Shown: in pieces, positions 18,281 to 26,951 of the stretch
How positions within the stretch are numbered: the first letter of the stretch is position 1
Layout of the letters: the number at the start of each line of letters is the position of its first letter
Source of the DNA: WHSW01 sp963781265
GTDB lineage: Bacteria > Actinomycetota > Thermoleophilia > Solirubrobacterales > 70-9
NCBI GenBank assembly: GCA_963781265.1
Contig: CAWAFH010000014.1
Coordinates: forward strand, 221,095-285,094
Direction of reading: 5' to 3'
Length of the DNA: 64,000 nucleotides
Notes under the pieces: generated by a model
Databases searched by the model: none
Seen by the model: the letters and a program-made list of their open reading frames with translations, nothing else
Told to the model about the DNA's origin: nothing
Program-made: the position numbers and the translations under genes

Positions 18281-18568
18281 ATGCCATTGATGAGAAGGGG
18301 CCCTGGGCTGGTCGGAACGGCTGCACGCGCGGGCGTCGCGGTGGGCGTCGCGGGCCGAGTTCAGCACCGCCAGCAAAAGAAGTGGGCCGCGCAGGACCAG
18401 GAGCAGTACGCGGAGCAGGAGCCGGAGCAGGCGCCGCCGCCCGCCGCCGCCCCGGCAGCGGAGCCCGACTACACGGCGGAGCTCGAGAAGCTCGCGAAGC
18501 TGCGCGACGAGGGCGTCATCACCGCCGAGGACTTCGACGCGAAGAAGAAGCAGCTGCTCGGGATCTAG
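18281..18568 (+). CDS. small SHOCT-domain protein
   Basis: 95 residues, AAAGGAGC site 6-8 nt before ATG. Basic N-terminus with a short Gly/Ala/Val hydrophobic stretch (LVGTAARAGVAVGVAGRV), a Gln/Glu/Pro/Ala-rich linker, and a C-terminal SHOCT domain of about 30 residues (LEKLAKLRDEGVITAEDFD). It is the third gene of the SHOCT-DUF6325-SHOCT cluster, 28 bp after the second. No enzyme function is expected; likely an adaptor or oligomerisation partner. Confidence 0.8.
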   Translation: MPLMRRGPGLVGTAARAGVAVGVAGRVQHRQQKKWAAQDQEQYAEQEPEQAPPPAAAPAAEPDYTAELEKLAKLRDEGVITAEDFDAKKKQLLGI

Positions 18569-18581
18569 CCCGGGCCGCCGC

Positions 18582-19583
18582 CTAGGTCCACTCGGGGCCG
18601 AACAGCGGCGGGCGCGAGACGATCGGCTTCAGCAGCAGCGCCTCGCGGGCGCGGTCGGCGATCCCGCTCGCGGTCAGGCCGAAGTGCTCCATGCACGCCT
18701 CGCCGGTGCCCGAGATCCCGAACTCGTCGCCGAGGCCGACGGCGAAGATCGGCACCGGGTGCTGCTCGGCGGCGACCGTGCGGACCGCGTCCGCCAGTCC
18801 GCCGGCGACCCGGTGTTCCTCGGCGGTCACCGCGACCCCGGTCTTCGAGAGCGACTCGAGGATCGGCGCCGAAGCGAGCGGCTTGATGATCGCGACGTTG
18901 ATCACCTCGGCCTCGACCCCGTCCTCGCGCTCCAGCGACTCGGCCGCCTCCAGCGCGCGCCAGACCATGTGGCCGGTGGCGATCAGGCTGATGTCCGAGC
19001 CCTCGCGGATCACGTCGACGCCGTTGCCGATCGCCTCGGGGATGTCCTCGTAGACGATCGGGGTCGCCGGGCGGCCGAAGCGCATGTACATCGGCTCGTC
19101 GTTGGCCTCGTAGCTGTCGATCACGGCGCGGTACGCCTGGTTGTAATCGGCGGGGACGACGACCTGCATCCTCGGCATCGCCCGCATCAGCGCGATGTCC
19201 TCGATCATCTGGTGCGAGGCGCCATCCTCGCCCAGCGAGACGCCGCCGTGCGAGGCCCCGATCCGGACCTTGAGCTCGTTGTGGGCAATCCCGAGCCGCA
19301 CCTGGTCGTAGGCCCGGCCCGACGCGAAGATCGCGAAGGTCGAGGCGTAGGGGACCTTGCCGGTGACCGCGAGCCCGCACGCCATCGACATCATGTTCGC
19401 CTCGGCGGCGCCGCAGTTGAAGAAGCGGTCCGGAAAGCGCTTGCCGAACTTCAGCGACTGGGTCGAGCCGGCGAGGTCGGCGTCGAGCGCGACGATCTCC
19501 TCGTGCGCCTCCCCGAGATCGGCGAGCGCCTCGCCATAGGCGGCGCGGGTCGCCGTCGGCTCCGACTTTGCCTCCGCGGGCAC
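18582..19583 (-). CDS. transketolase, C-terminal (pyrimidine + C-domain) subunit
   Basis: 333 residues. It starts with the transketolase pyrimidine-binding domain (EEIVALDADLAGSTQSLKF, FPDRFFNCGAAEANMMS with the catalytic Glu, ASHGGVSLGEDGASHQ) and ends with the transketolase C domain (ISLIATGHMVWRALEAAE). Together with the gene 2 bp upstream it makes a split ThDP-dependent transketolase, transferring two-carbon ketol units in the pentose phosphate pathway or a specialised pathway such as dihydroxybenzoate/aminoribose chemistry. Split types are common in actinobacteria and archaea. It is convergent with the SHOCT gene. Confidence 0.88.
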   Translation of the reverse strand: MPAEAKSEPTATRAAYGEALADLGEAHEEIVALDADLAGSTQSLKFGKRFPDRFFNCGAAEANMMSMACGLAVTGKVPYASTFAIFASGRAYDQVRLGIAHNELKVRIGASHGGVSLGEDGASHQMIEDIALMRAMPRMQVVVPADYNQAYRAVIDSYEANDEPMYMRFGRPATPIVYEDIPEAIGNGVDVIREGSDISLIATGHMVWRALEAAESLEREDGVEAEVINVAIIKPLASAPILESLSKTGVAVTAEEHRVAGGLADAVRTVAAEQHPVPIFAVGLGDEFGISGTGEACMEHFGLTASGIADRAREALLLKPIVSRPPLFGPEWT

Positions 19584-19585
19584 GT

Positions 19586-20509
19586 TCAGCCCGCTCCGTC
19601 GGCGCCGTGCAGCGCCCGGGTCTGCGCCTCGAGCCGCGCCTGCAGTTCCTCGAGCGCTTCGGCGGCGAACTCGGGGCTCACCGCGGCCTTGCCGTGGAAG
19701 CCGAAGCGGCCCTCCATCGTCGAGACGCCCTTGCCCTTGGTCGTCTGGCAGACGATCGCCGCCGGGCGGTCGAGGGTGCGGCTGCGCTCCAGCGCCTCGA
19801 CCACCGCGGCCATGTCGTGCCCGTCGACCTCGACCGTGTCCCAGCCGAAGGCCTCGAACTTCCCGGCCACGTCACCGATGTCCATGACCTCCTCGGTCGT
19901 GCCGTCGGTCTGCAGGTGGTTGTAATCGACGATCGCGGTGACGTTGGTGACCCCGAAGTGGGGCGCCGCGGTCGCCGCCTCCCAGGTCTGGCCCTCCTGG
20001 CAATCGCCGTCGGAGAGCACCCCGAAGACATGCGCCGTATCGGCGAGGCCGTCGAGGCGCAGGGCGAGGGCGATCCCGACGCACATCGAGAGCCCCTGGC
20101 CGAGCGAGCCGGTCGAGACCTCGACCCCCGGGGTGCGATTCATGTCGGGGTGGCCCTGGAGCTGGGCGCCGATCTTGCGCAGCCCCATCAGGTCCTCGAG
20201 CGGGAAGTAGCCGTGATGGGCGAGCGCCGCGTACTGGATGGGCGCCGCGTGGCCCTTGCAGAGCACGAAGCGGTCGCGCTCCGGCCAGTCGGGCCGCTCG
20301 GGGTCGTGGCGAAGGACGCGGTAGTAGAGCGCGGCGACGATGTCGGCCGCCGAGAGCGACGAGTCGAGGTGGCCGGACTTGGCGACCGCGAGCATTCGCA
20401 CGCACTCGGCGCGCAGCAGGGTGGCCCAACGCTCGAGCTCGGCGATCGACGGCTCGGCATCGGTGCGCGCGGGAGGCTTGGGGTCGGGCACCGGCCTCAG
20501 GTGGGTCAC
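19586..20509 (-). CDS. transketolase, N-terminal (ThDP-binding) subunit
   Basis: 307 residues from GTG 20509, chosen because TAACCT lies 7 nt upstream (leaderless) and a longer frame back to 20593 covers low-complexity sequence. It carries the pyrophosphate-domain motifs: KSGHLDSSLSAADIVAALYY, CKGHAAPIQYAALA, STGSLGQGLSMCVGIALA and the ThDP/Mg motif GDGDCQEGQTWEAA region (SDGDCQEGQ) with IVDYNHLQTDG. It forms the heterodimeric enzyme with the downstream C-terminal subunit 2 bp away. Divergent from the lipoprotein gene. Confidence 0.88.
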   Translation of the reverse strand: MTHLRPVPDPKPPARTDAEPSIAELERWATLLRAECVRMLAVAKSGHLDSSLSAADIVAALYYRVLRHDPERPDWPERDRFVLCKGHAAPIQYAALAHHGYFPLEDLMGLRKIGAQLQGHPDMNRTPGVEVSTGSLGQGLSMCVGIALALRLDGLADTAHVFGVLSDGDCQEGQTWEAATAAPHFGVTNVTAIVDYNHLQTDGTTEEVMDIGDVAGKFEAFGWDTVEVDGHDMAAVVEALERSRTLDRPAAIVCQTTKGKGVSTMEGRFGFHGKAAVSPEFAAEALEELQARLEAQTRALHGADGAG

Positions 20510-20516
20510 GTTCGCG

Positions 20517-20522
20517 AGGTTA
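20517..20522 (-). promoter_or_regulatory. -10 box of a leaderless transcript (transketolase)
   Basis: TAACCT on the minus strand ends 7 nt before GTG 20509. It decides the start of the transketolase N-subunit. Confidence 0.5.
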
Positions 20523-20604
20523 GAGGCTGCGGCGCTCACCGGCGGGAACGTATGTGAGGCGGCGGATGGCAATCGGCGGCCCGATCTCCGCAAAATGCAG
20601 GTTG

Positions 20605-21267
20605 ATGAGGATGACGACGATCCCGAGCTCGCTGCTGGCCGCCGCCGCGCTGGCGCTCGCGGGCTGCGGCGGCAACCCCGACCAACCGCCGACCACCACG
20701 GTCGCGCTTCCGCCGGCCAGCTCGACCACCGCGCCGACCACGACCACGACCGCCGACCCGCCCCCGGCTCCCCCGGCAGCCGAGCAGCCCCCCGGCCCGG
20801 CCGAGACCGCGAGCGAGGACCCGCGCGTCAACGAGGTCGAGCGCCGCGCGGCGCGGGCGGCGCGGGCCTACATCGAGGCGATCGACGCCCGCGACGGTGC
20901 CCGGGTCTGCGCGCTGCTCAGCTCGGGATCGCTCGGCGAGCTCGAGCCGCCGCGCCCCGGCGGCGACTGCGCCGCCACCGTCGAGGACTCGCTCGGTTAT
21001 CGCGATCCGCGCGGGCTGCCGGTGTGGCAGAGCAGCCGGGCGGTGGAGGTCCGGGTGGCCGAGCTGAGCGGCGACGGGCGGCTCGCAAAGGTGATCGCGA
21101 CCGTCGCGACCACCTACTCGGACCGCGACGAGGAGTCGATCGAGGACGACGTCATCTACCTGGTCCGCTCCGGCGGGCAGTGGCGCGTGGCGAAGCCGAG
21201 CGCGACCCTTTACCGTGCGTTCGGCGTCGCCGACGTCCCCCCGTCGGTGCTCTCGCCCCCCGGCTGA
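20605..21267 (+). CDS. lipoprotein of unknown function
   Basis: 220 residues. Signal peptide with lipobox: LLAAAALALAGC followed by GGN, so the mature protein would be lipid-anchored at Cys. A Pro/Thr/Ala-rich linker (about residues 28-75) leads to a C-terminal domain of ~140 residues with a pattern of NTF2-like folds (AYIEAIDARDGARVCALLS, then IYLVRSGGQWRVAKPS). The ATG pair at 20605/20611 lacks a clear ribosome binding site; alternatives lie at 20566 and 20554. Divergent from transketolase. Confidence 0.65.
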   Translation: MRMTTIPSSLLAAAALALAGCGGNPDQPPTTTVALPPASSTTAPTTTTTADPPPAPPAAEQPPGPAETASEDPRVNEVERRAARAARAYIEAIDARDGARVCALLSSGSLGELEPPRPGGDCAATVEDSLGYRDPRGLPVWQSSRAVEVRVAELSGDGRLAKVIATVATTYSDRDEESIEDDVIYLVRSGGQWRVAKPSATLYRAFGVADVPPSVLSPPG

Positions 21268-21372
21268 AACCGGCCCCGGGGAGCGCTCAGGGTCGTGGTG
21301 GGGCGATTCCCGATTGCGCTTCGTCCACAGCGTGGTGACCATGTCTGCCGGCCAGAGATCGAAAGGAACAAC

Positions 21373-22122
21373 GTGAGCCAAGCCGCCACCCAAGCACCGA
21401 CCAAAGTGATCGTCAGCGCCACCGACCTGAAGCGGACCTTCGGCGAGGGCGAGGCGGCGGTGCGCGCGCTCGACGGCGTCTCGGTCGAGTTCCCGACGGG
21501 CGGGCTGACCGCGATCATGGGGCCATCGGGGTCGGGCAAGTCGACGCTGATGCACTGTCTCGCCGGGCTCGACCGCCCGACGTCGGGCACGGTCGTGATC
21601 GACGGCACCGACCTCGCCGAGCTCGACGACGCCGAGCTCACCGAGCTGCGCCGCGACAAGGTCGGCTTCGTCTTTCAGTTCTTCAACCTGCTGCCGGTCC
21701 TGGACGCGCGCGAGAACATCCTCCTCCCGCTGAAGCTCGCCGGGCGCGAGCCCGATCAGGCGCGCCTCGACCAGCTCGTCGACGCGGTCGGCCTCGGCGA
21801 CCGGCTCGACCACCGCCCCGCCGAGCTCTCCGGCGGCCAGCAGCAGCGGGTGGCGATTGCCCGCGCGCTGATGAGCGAGCCGGCGGTCGTGTTCGCCGAC
21901 GAGCCGACCGGAAACCTCGACTCGCACTCCAGCGAGGAGGTGCTCGCGCTGCTGCGCACCGCCGTCGACGAGCTCGGCCAGACCGTCGTCATGGTCACCC
22001 ACGACGCCACCGCGGCGGCGGTCGCCGACCGGGTCCTGGTCCTGGTCGACGGGCGGATCGTCCGCGACGAGCCGGCCGGAACGCCGGAGCAGGTCCTCGA
22101 CCTGATGAAGCTCGCCGGCTGA
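21373..22122 (+). CDS. ABC transporter ATP-binding protein (MacB/LolD type)
   Basis: 249 residues. GTG 21373 follows GAAAGGAAC. Walker A GPSGSGKST, Q-loop FVFQFFNLLPVLDAREN, signature LSGGQQQRVAIARAL, Walker B VVFADEPTGNLD, and the H-loop VTHD are all present and canonical for the MacB/LolD/FtsE group. It pairs with the 849-residue permease that starts at the overlapping TGATG. The complex probably works in extracytoplasmic release or mechanotransmission of lipids, lipoproteins or peptides; the substrate cannot be read from sequence. Confidence 0.9.
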   Translation: MSQAATQAPTKVIVSATDLKRTFGEGEAAVRALDGVSVEFPTGGLTAIMGPSGSGKSTLMHCLAGLDRPTSGTVVIDGTDLAELDDAELTELRRDKVGFVFQFFNLLPVLDARENILLPLKLAGREPDQARLDQLVDAVGLGDRLDHRPAELSGGQQQRVAIARALMSEPAVVFADEPTGNLDSHSSEEVLALLRTAVDELGQTVVMVTHDATAAAVADRVLVLVDGRIVRDEPAGTPEQVLDLMKLAG

Positions 22123-24671
22123 TGGGCGCAATCGCGGTCCGCAACCTCTGGGAGCGCAAGCTGCGCACGGCGCTGACGGCGCTGGCGATCGTGCTCGGCG
22201 TGATGATGGTCGCGGGCACCTACGTGCTCACGGACACGATCGACAAGTCGTTCGACGACATCTTCACGGAGTCGAACGCCGGCGTCGACGCCGTCGTCAC
22301 CTCGAAGGAGGTGATCGAGACCGACGACGGCCAGGAGCCGGCGTTCCCGGTGTCGATCCTCGACCAGGTGAGGACGGTGGACGGCGTCGAGGAGGCGGCG
22401 GGCGGGATCACCGACCCGCAGGTTTCGATCATCGGGTCGGACGGCGAGCCACGCGGCGGCAACGGCGCCCCCAGCCTCGGCTTCTCGGCCGTGCCGGACC
22501 GCTTCGACCCGCTCACCTACGTCGAGGGCCACCCGCCGACCGCCGACGACGAGGTGGTGGTCGACAAGGCCTCGGCCGACGACGAGGGCTTCCAGCTCGG
22601 CGACCAGGTCGAGATCGCGGGCAAGGAGGCAGCGAAGGAATACACGCTGGTCGGCATCGCGACGCTCGGCGACGTCGACTCGTTCGGCGGCGCGACGATC
22701 GCCGAGCTCACCCTGCCGGAGGCCCAGCGGGTGACCGGCAAGGAGGGCCAACTCGACCAGATCACGGTCGCGGCGGCCCCGGGGACCACGCCCGAGCAGC
22801 TGGCCGCCAACCTGACCGCGGCGCTGCCGAACACGGTCGAGGCTGAGACGGGCGAGGAGAACACCCAGTCGCAGCAGGACGACGTCGGCGAGTTCATCGG
22901 CTTCCTGAAGACGGCGCTGCTGATCTTCGCCGGGGTCGCCCTGTTCGTCGCCGCCTTCCTGATCTTCAACACCTTCTCGATCACCGTCGCCCAGCGGACC
23001 CGCGAGTTCGCGATGCTGCGGACGCTGGGCGCCAACCGGCGCCAGATCCTCATCTCGGTAGTGATCGAGGCGTTCGTGATCGGGCTCGGCGCCGCGATCC
23101 TCGGGGTCCTCGCCGGGATCGCCTTCGCGCCGGCAATCGGGGCGCTGTTCGACGCGGTCGGGATCGACCTCCCTGACTCGGGCACGGTGATCGCCACCCG
23201 GACGATCGTCGTCGGCCTGCTGCTCGGCACCGGGCTGACGGTGCTCGCGGCGCTGTTTCCCGCAATCCGCGCGACGCGGGTGCCGCCCGTGAGCGGGCTG
23301 CGCGACGGAGCCGTGGCGGCCACCGCGAGCGAGCGGCACAAGCGCAACATCGCCGCGGTGGTGCTCAGCGTGGCCGGGCTGGCGATGATGCTGGCCGGCG
23401 TGTTCGAGGTGCTGACCCCCGGGATCACCTGGGTCGGGCTCGGCGCCGCCGCCACCCTGCTCGGCGTCGCGCTGCTGAGCCCGCAGCTGGTCACGCCGAT
23501 GGCCTCGGTGGTCGGCGCGCCGCTCGAGCGGCTTCGCGGAGTGCCCGGCCGGTTGGCGCGCGAGAACTCGATCCGCAACCCTGCCCGCACCGCCTCGACC
23601 GCGGCGGCGCTGATGATCGGGCTGGCGCTGGTCTCCTTCGTGACCGTGTTCGCCGCCGGGATCAAGGGCTCGATCGATGACGCGATCGACAAGACGATCA
23701 CCGGGCAGCTGATCGTGTCCAACGAGGACGGCTTCTCCGACATCCCGGTCGCCTCGCTGGAGGCGGTGCGCGGGGTCGACGGGGTCGCGGTCGCCTCGCC
23801 GCTGCGCTACACGCAGGACATCGTCCAGGGCGTCGGCGACGGCTTCCTGACCCTGATCGAGCCGGACACGGCGGCGCAGGTGGTGTCGCTCGACTGGAAG
23901 CAGGGCAGTCAGGACCTGCTCACGGACATGGGGCCGACCGACGCGGTGATCGACGAGAAATGGGGCACCGACAACGACCTCGGCGTCGGCGACACCTTCG
24001 ACGCGAAGACCGCCTCCGGGAGGACGCTGACCTACACGGTCACGGGCACGTTCACCGACAACACCGACTTCATCGGTGACTACGCGGCCTCCGACGTCAA
24101 CGCGGCCGCCTACAACGAGGCTCGCAACACGACCAACATCTTCGTCGCCCTCGACGAGGGCGCCGACCCTGACACCGTGATGGCGGCGATCGACGATCGG
24201 CTCTCATCCGAGTTCCCGACCGCGAAGACCGAGGACCGCGAGGGCCTCAAGCAGTCGATCTCCGACCAGCTCAACACGCTGCTCGGGGTCGTCTACGCGC
24301 TGCTGCTGCTCTCGGTGATCGTCTCGCTCTTCGGGATCGTCAACACGCTGGCCCTCTCGATCCACGAGCGCACCCGCGAGCTCGGCCTGCTGCGGGCGCT
24401 CGGCACCTCGAGGCGCCAGGTGCGCAGGATCGTCCGCTACGAGGCCGTGATCACGGCGCTGATCGGCGCCGTGCTCGGGGCGCTGCTCGGGGTCGTCTTC
24501 GCGGTGATCGCCAGCCGCCCGCTTGCCGACGAGGGGTTCATCCTCTCGATCCCGATCGGGACCCTGATCCTGATGCTGGTCCTCGCGGCGCTGGCCGGGG
24601 TGCTGGCCGCGATCGGCCCGGCGCGCCGCGCCTCCCGCCTGGACGTGCTCGAGGCGCTCGCCTACGAGTGA
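22122..24671 (+). CDS. FtsX-like/MacB-type ABC transporter permease, duplicated
   Basis: 849 residues. Start ATG overlaps the ATPase stop. Layout: TM1 (residues ~15-35), a ~230-residue extracytoplasmic MacB_PCD-like domain, an FtsX core of three helices (LLIFAGVALFVAAFLIFNTF, RTLGANRRQILISVV), two central helices, a second extracytoplasmic domain, and a second FtsX core ending with RALGTSRRQVRRIVRYEAV and ALAGVLAAIGPARRASR. This two-FtsX layout is usual for actinobacterial MacB-like exporters lacking an outer membrane partner. Confidence 0.9.
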   Translation: MGAIAVRNLWERKLRTALTALAIVLGVMMVAGTYVLTDTIDKSFDDIFTESNAGVDAVVTSKEVIETDDGQEPAFPVSILDQVRTVDGVEEAAGGITDPQVSIIGSDGEPRGGNGAPSLGFSAVPDRFDPLTYVEGHPPTADDEVVVDKASADDEGFQLGDQVEIAGKEAAKEYTLVGIATLGDVDSFGGATIAELTLPEAQRVTGKEGQLDQITVAAAPGTTPEQLAANLTAALPNTVEAETGEENTQSQQDDVGEFIGFLKTALLIFAGVALFVAAFLIFNTFSITVAQRTREFAMLRTLGANRRQILISVVIEAFVIGLGAAILGVLAGIAFAPAIGALFDAVGIDLPDSGTVIATRTIVVGLLLGTGLTVLAALFPAIRATRVPPVSGLRDGAVAATASERHKRNIAAVVLSVAGLAMMLAGVFEVLTPGITWVGLGAAATLLGVALLSPQLVTPMASVVGAPLERLRGVPGRLARENSIRNPARTASTAAALMIGLALVSFVTVFAAGIKGSIDDAIDKTITGQLIVSNEDGFSDIPVASLEAVRGVDGVAVASPLRYTQDIVQGVGDGFLTLIEPDTAAQVVSLDWKQGSQDLLTDMGPTDAVIDEKWGTDNDLGVGDTFDAKTASGRTLTYTVTGTFTDNTDFIGDYAASDVNAAAYNEARNTTNIFVALDEGADPDTVMAAIDDRLSSEFPTAKTEDREGLKQSISDQLNTLLGVVYALLLLSVIVSLFGIVNTLALSIHERTRELGLLRALGTSRRQVRRIVRYEAVITALIGAVLGALLGVVFAVIASRPLADEGFILSIPIGTLILMLVLAALAGVLAAIGPARRASRLDVLEALAYE

Positions 24672-24916
24672 CGCGGCGCCGGCGCGGCGCGGGGCGGCGA
24701 GCGACGAGCGACGAGCGACGACGACGGCGAACTGTGCGGCCAAATGCCCGGAACGCAGGGGCCAGGCCGCTCAGTTGGGATCGCGGGCCGACCGAGTGTC
24801 GCCTGAGGCACGGTTCCCGGGTCTCAGACGACTTTCGGCGCGCGCCTGGTGCCGCGCCGACTGCGGTTGACGCCTCAATGGACCGTGAAGCGTCGTCGCG
24901 GCCCCTCGGCGCGCAG
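24672..24916. other. intergenic gap between convergent genes
   Basis: 245 bp without a supported gene. It begins with four GCGRCGA heptamers (24694-24721) and includes a GCGGCC/GGCCGC dyad (~24737-24771) that might act as a weak bidirectional terminator. Nothing else is recognised. Confidence 0.5.
24694..24721. repeat. heptamer array GCGRCGA x4
   Basis: One GCGGCGA followed by three GCGACGA units in tandem. It is a variant of the AGCGGCG heptamer found at 29167, 43214, 51749, 51794 and 61167. Confidence 0.6.
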
Positions 24917-26335
24917 CTAGCGAGCGACCGAGAGGATGCGCTGGCGCGGCTTCGTCCCGTGGATCAGCGTGACGTAGGCGCGCTTGTCGGAGAGCGCCGT
25001 CGACCAGAGGGTCCCGCCACGGCGTGAGAGCAGCGTCTTGCCGGGCTTGTGGCGGCCCGCCCTCGTGAGCTTCAGGCGGTCGGCGCGGCGCGTGGTGCGG
25101 ACGTAGAGCAGCGACTTGCCACGCAGCGAGGGGTTCGAGAGACCCTCCGTGCGCGAGCGCAGCAGCGTGGACTTCGCCCGCTTCGGATGCTTGGCGCCCA
25201 GCACCCTGCGCACGATGGCGTTCTCGCGCGGGTTGGCTCGTGCGTAGACGAGCCGGTTGTCGTCGAGGCTCGGGCGACCGAGCTGGCCCGCACCGCCGGC
25301 GCGGCCAAGCGACTGTTCGGGGCCGGGGTGGGCCGGGTCGGCGACGTTGCGGGCGCGCATCAGATCGCGCCCGTGTTGGCGCGAGCGCCAGACGACCCAA
25401 TGTCGCGAGACCGCGACCGCGTCCGCTCCCGCGGCCCGGACCCGGCCGACCACGTTCAGGTCCTTGCCCGAGAGCAGCCGGATCTCGCCGCCGGCGATCA
25501 CCGCGACGCGGCCGTCGCCGAGCGCCGGATCTCTGCCCGGCAGCGCCACGTTGGCGCCGCCGCGCCGGATGAAGCCTGAGCCGTCCGGGCGCTGGAAGGC
25601 TACGTCGCCCGACCCGACCGACGGGTCGGCTGCGGGCTTCGCCTCGATGTGGGCCGCCCCGGCGGGCGAGGCGACGACCAGCGCCGCGGCGGCGGCGAGC
25701 AGCGCGAGCCCGTCGCCGAAGCGAAAGCCACGGTAGATCCCCGGCCGGCCCGCCATCGCCTCGGTCACCCGGATGCCGACGTCGCGGTCGGCGATCGGCG
25801 CGACCGCGACGATCGGCAGCGCCCGGCCGACGCCGAAGGCGACGCCGATCCCGACCCCGATCGCCGGGTCGCCGAGCGCGAACGCGATCCCGGCGAGCGC
25901 GAAGACGCCGAAGGTGAGCACGAAGGTGGTGAACCCGAGCCCGAGCAGGACGCCGTAGAGCGCCGCGGCGATCGGCATCGGCATCACCCGGCGCCAGTGC
26001 TCGGGGAGCTGGCGGCGCAGCTGCGGGAGGATCGGGACGCCTCGCAGCTCGGCGATCGCCGCGGCGGCCGCGACCGCCGCCGCCGCGATGTAGGCGACGG
26101 CCTGATCGGCGCCCTGCAGCAGCGAGCCGAGCCAGGCGAGCGAACCGAACGTGAGCACCCCGCCGACGAGCGCGCCGACCGCGAAGGTCGCGCAGGCGGC
26201 GATGGTCGTGGAGCGCCCACCCGTGTGGCCGACCGGCCCGATGGTCTCGATCATCGAGAAGCCGCACGGCGACCACGTGCCGCAGAGGCCGGCGAGCAGC
26301 GCCGCAGCCGCGATCGCGAGCTCGAGCCCGCTCAA
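24917..26335 (-). CDS. CcdA/DsbD-like membrane domain fused to a C-terminal beta-propeller-like domain
   Basis: 472 residues. TTG 26335 has a GGAGG site 6 nt upstream. Residues ~1-215 are a polytopic domain with about six helices; TM1 carries LCGTWSPCGFSM (Cys18, Cys24), the LysE/CcdA-type motif, but the second conserved Cys of CcdA (TM4) is not seen. From about residue 225, after a signal-like ALVVASPAGAAH, comes a ~245-residue extracytoplasmic domain with repeated blade-like strands (VAVIAGGEIRLLSGKD, HWVVWRSRQHGRDL, NRLVYARANP, KSLLYVRTTRR, KRAYVTLIHG). The last gene of a three-gene operon after a MauA-like protein and a MauE-thioredoxin fusion. Proposed role: passing reductant across the membrane and binding the MauA-like partner (inference). 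Confidence 0.6.
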   Translation of the reverse strand: MSGLELAIAAAALLAGLCGTWSPCGFSMIETIGPVGHTGGRSTTIAACATFAVGALVGGVLTFGSLAWLGSLLQGADQAVAYIAAAAVAAAAAIAELRGVPILPQLRRQLPEHWRRVMPMPIAAALYGVLLGLGFTTFVLTFGVFALAGIAFALGDPAIGVGIGVAFGVGRALPIVAVAPIADRDVGIRVTEAMAGRPGIYRGFRFGDGLALLAAAAALVVASPAGAAHIEAKPAADPSVGSGDVAFQRPDGSGFIRRGGANVALPGRDPALGDGRVAVIAGGEIRLLSGKDLNVVGRVRAAGADAVAVSRHWVVWRSRQHGRDLMRARNVADPAHPGPEQSLGRAGGAGQLGRPSLDDNRLVYARANPRENAIVRRVLGAKHPKRAKSTLLRSRTEGLSNPSLRGKSLLYVRTTRRADRLKLTRAGRHKPGKTLLSRRGGTLWSTALSDKRAYVTLIHGTKPRQRILSVAR

Positions 26336-26357
26336 CGGCGGCCTCCGAGCGCCGCGC

Positions 26358-26951
26358 TCAGCATGGGATCTTGGTCTGGAAGAACATCACGCAGAAGACC
26401 TTGCGCCCCTGGTAGCAGTAGCCCTCCAGGGCGGCGTCGCCGTTGATCCGCTTCTGGGTGTGCGCGCAGCAGTCGCAGAGCTTGCGCACCGTGCCACCGC
26501 AGCAGCGATACCAGCTGCCGTCCATGTGGGGGTCGAAGTTGTAGACCCGCGAGGTCGCGTCGCAGACCTTCGTCCGCGGAGCGGGCGGCAGCGGCCGGCC
26601 GTCGGGGTCGCGCAGGGCCTTGCCGTGGCGATCGACCGGCTGGCCCTTGTCGTTGACCGCCCGGCCGAGGTCATCCACGGGCACCCCGTCCTCCGCGTTC
26701 AGCGGGTAGCCGTGACCGTCGATTCGCGGCAGGCCGGTCGGGTGCAGGCACGACCCGGTCGTGTAGGTGTGCCCGCAGAAGTGGTAGGCGTCGGCGTCGC
26801 CGGGCTTGACCGCCTTCGCGACCAGCCCCCCTGCCGTGACCGCGGTCAGCGCCGCCCCGGCCCGGGCGAGAAAGCCCCGCCGCGAGCTCTCACCGGCGAG
26901 CGAGTCGAGCGCGCGGCCGAACCGCTCCGCCCCGCGGCCAGGCTCAGACAC
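26358..26951 (-). CDS. methylamine-dehydrogenase light-chain-like protein lacking both TTQ tryptophans
   Basis: 197 residues. GTG 26951 overlaps the MauE-thioredoxin stop by 8 nt. A Tat-type signal (SSRRGFLARAG, residues 22-32) leads to an exported Cys-rich protein. Residues 130-197 align by eye with the MauA light chain: SWYRCCGGTVRKLCDCC matches its YRDCCG...CPC block. Eleven Cys are present in the mature part (59, 68, 130, 150, 151, 159, 161, 162, 179, 187, 197). The two Trp that form tryptophan tryptophylquinone are Arg126 and Tyr178 here; the only Trp is 147. Residues 78-121 are six heptapeptide repeats of pattern [DN]xxGx[PA][VL]. It cannot be a normal methylamine dehydrogenase; function unknown. 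Confidence 0.65.
   Translation of the reverse strand: MSEPGRGAERFGRALDSLAGESSRRGFLARAGAALTAVTAGGLVAKAVKPGDADAYHFCGHTYTTGSCLHPTGLPRIDGHGYPLNAEDGVPVDDLGRAVNDKGQPVDRHGKALRDPDGRPLPPAPRTKVCDATSRVYNFDPHMDGSWYRCCGGTVRKLCDCCAHTQKRINGDAALEGYCYQGRKVFCVMFFQTKIPC

Noticed and set aside
26358..26951. Annotating the MauA-like gene as methylamine dehydrogenase light chain.
   Set aside because: Both TTQ-forming tryptophans are missing, and no mauB or mauG is present, so amine oxidation is not supported.
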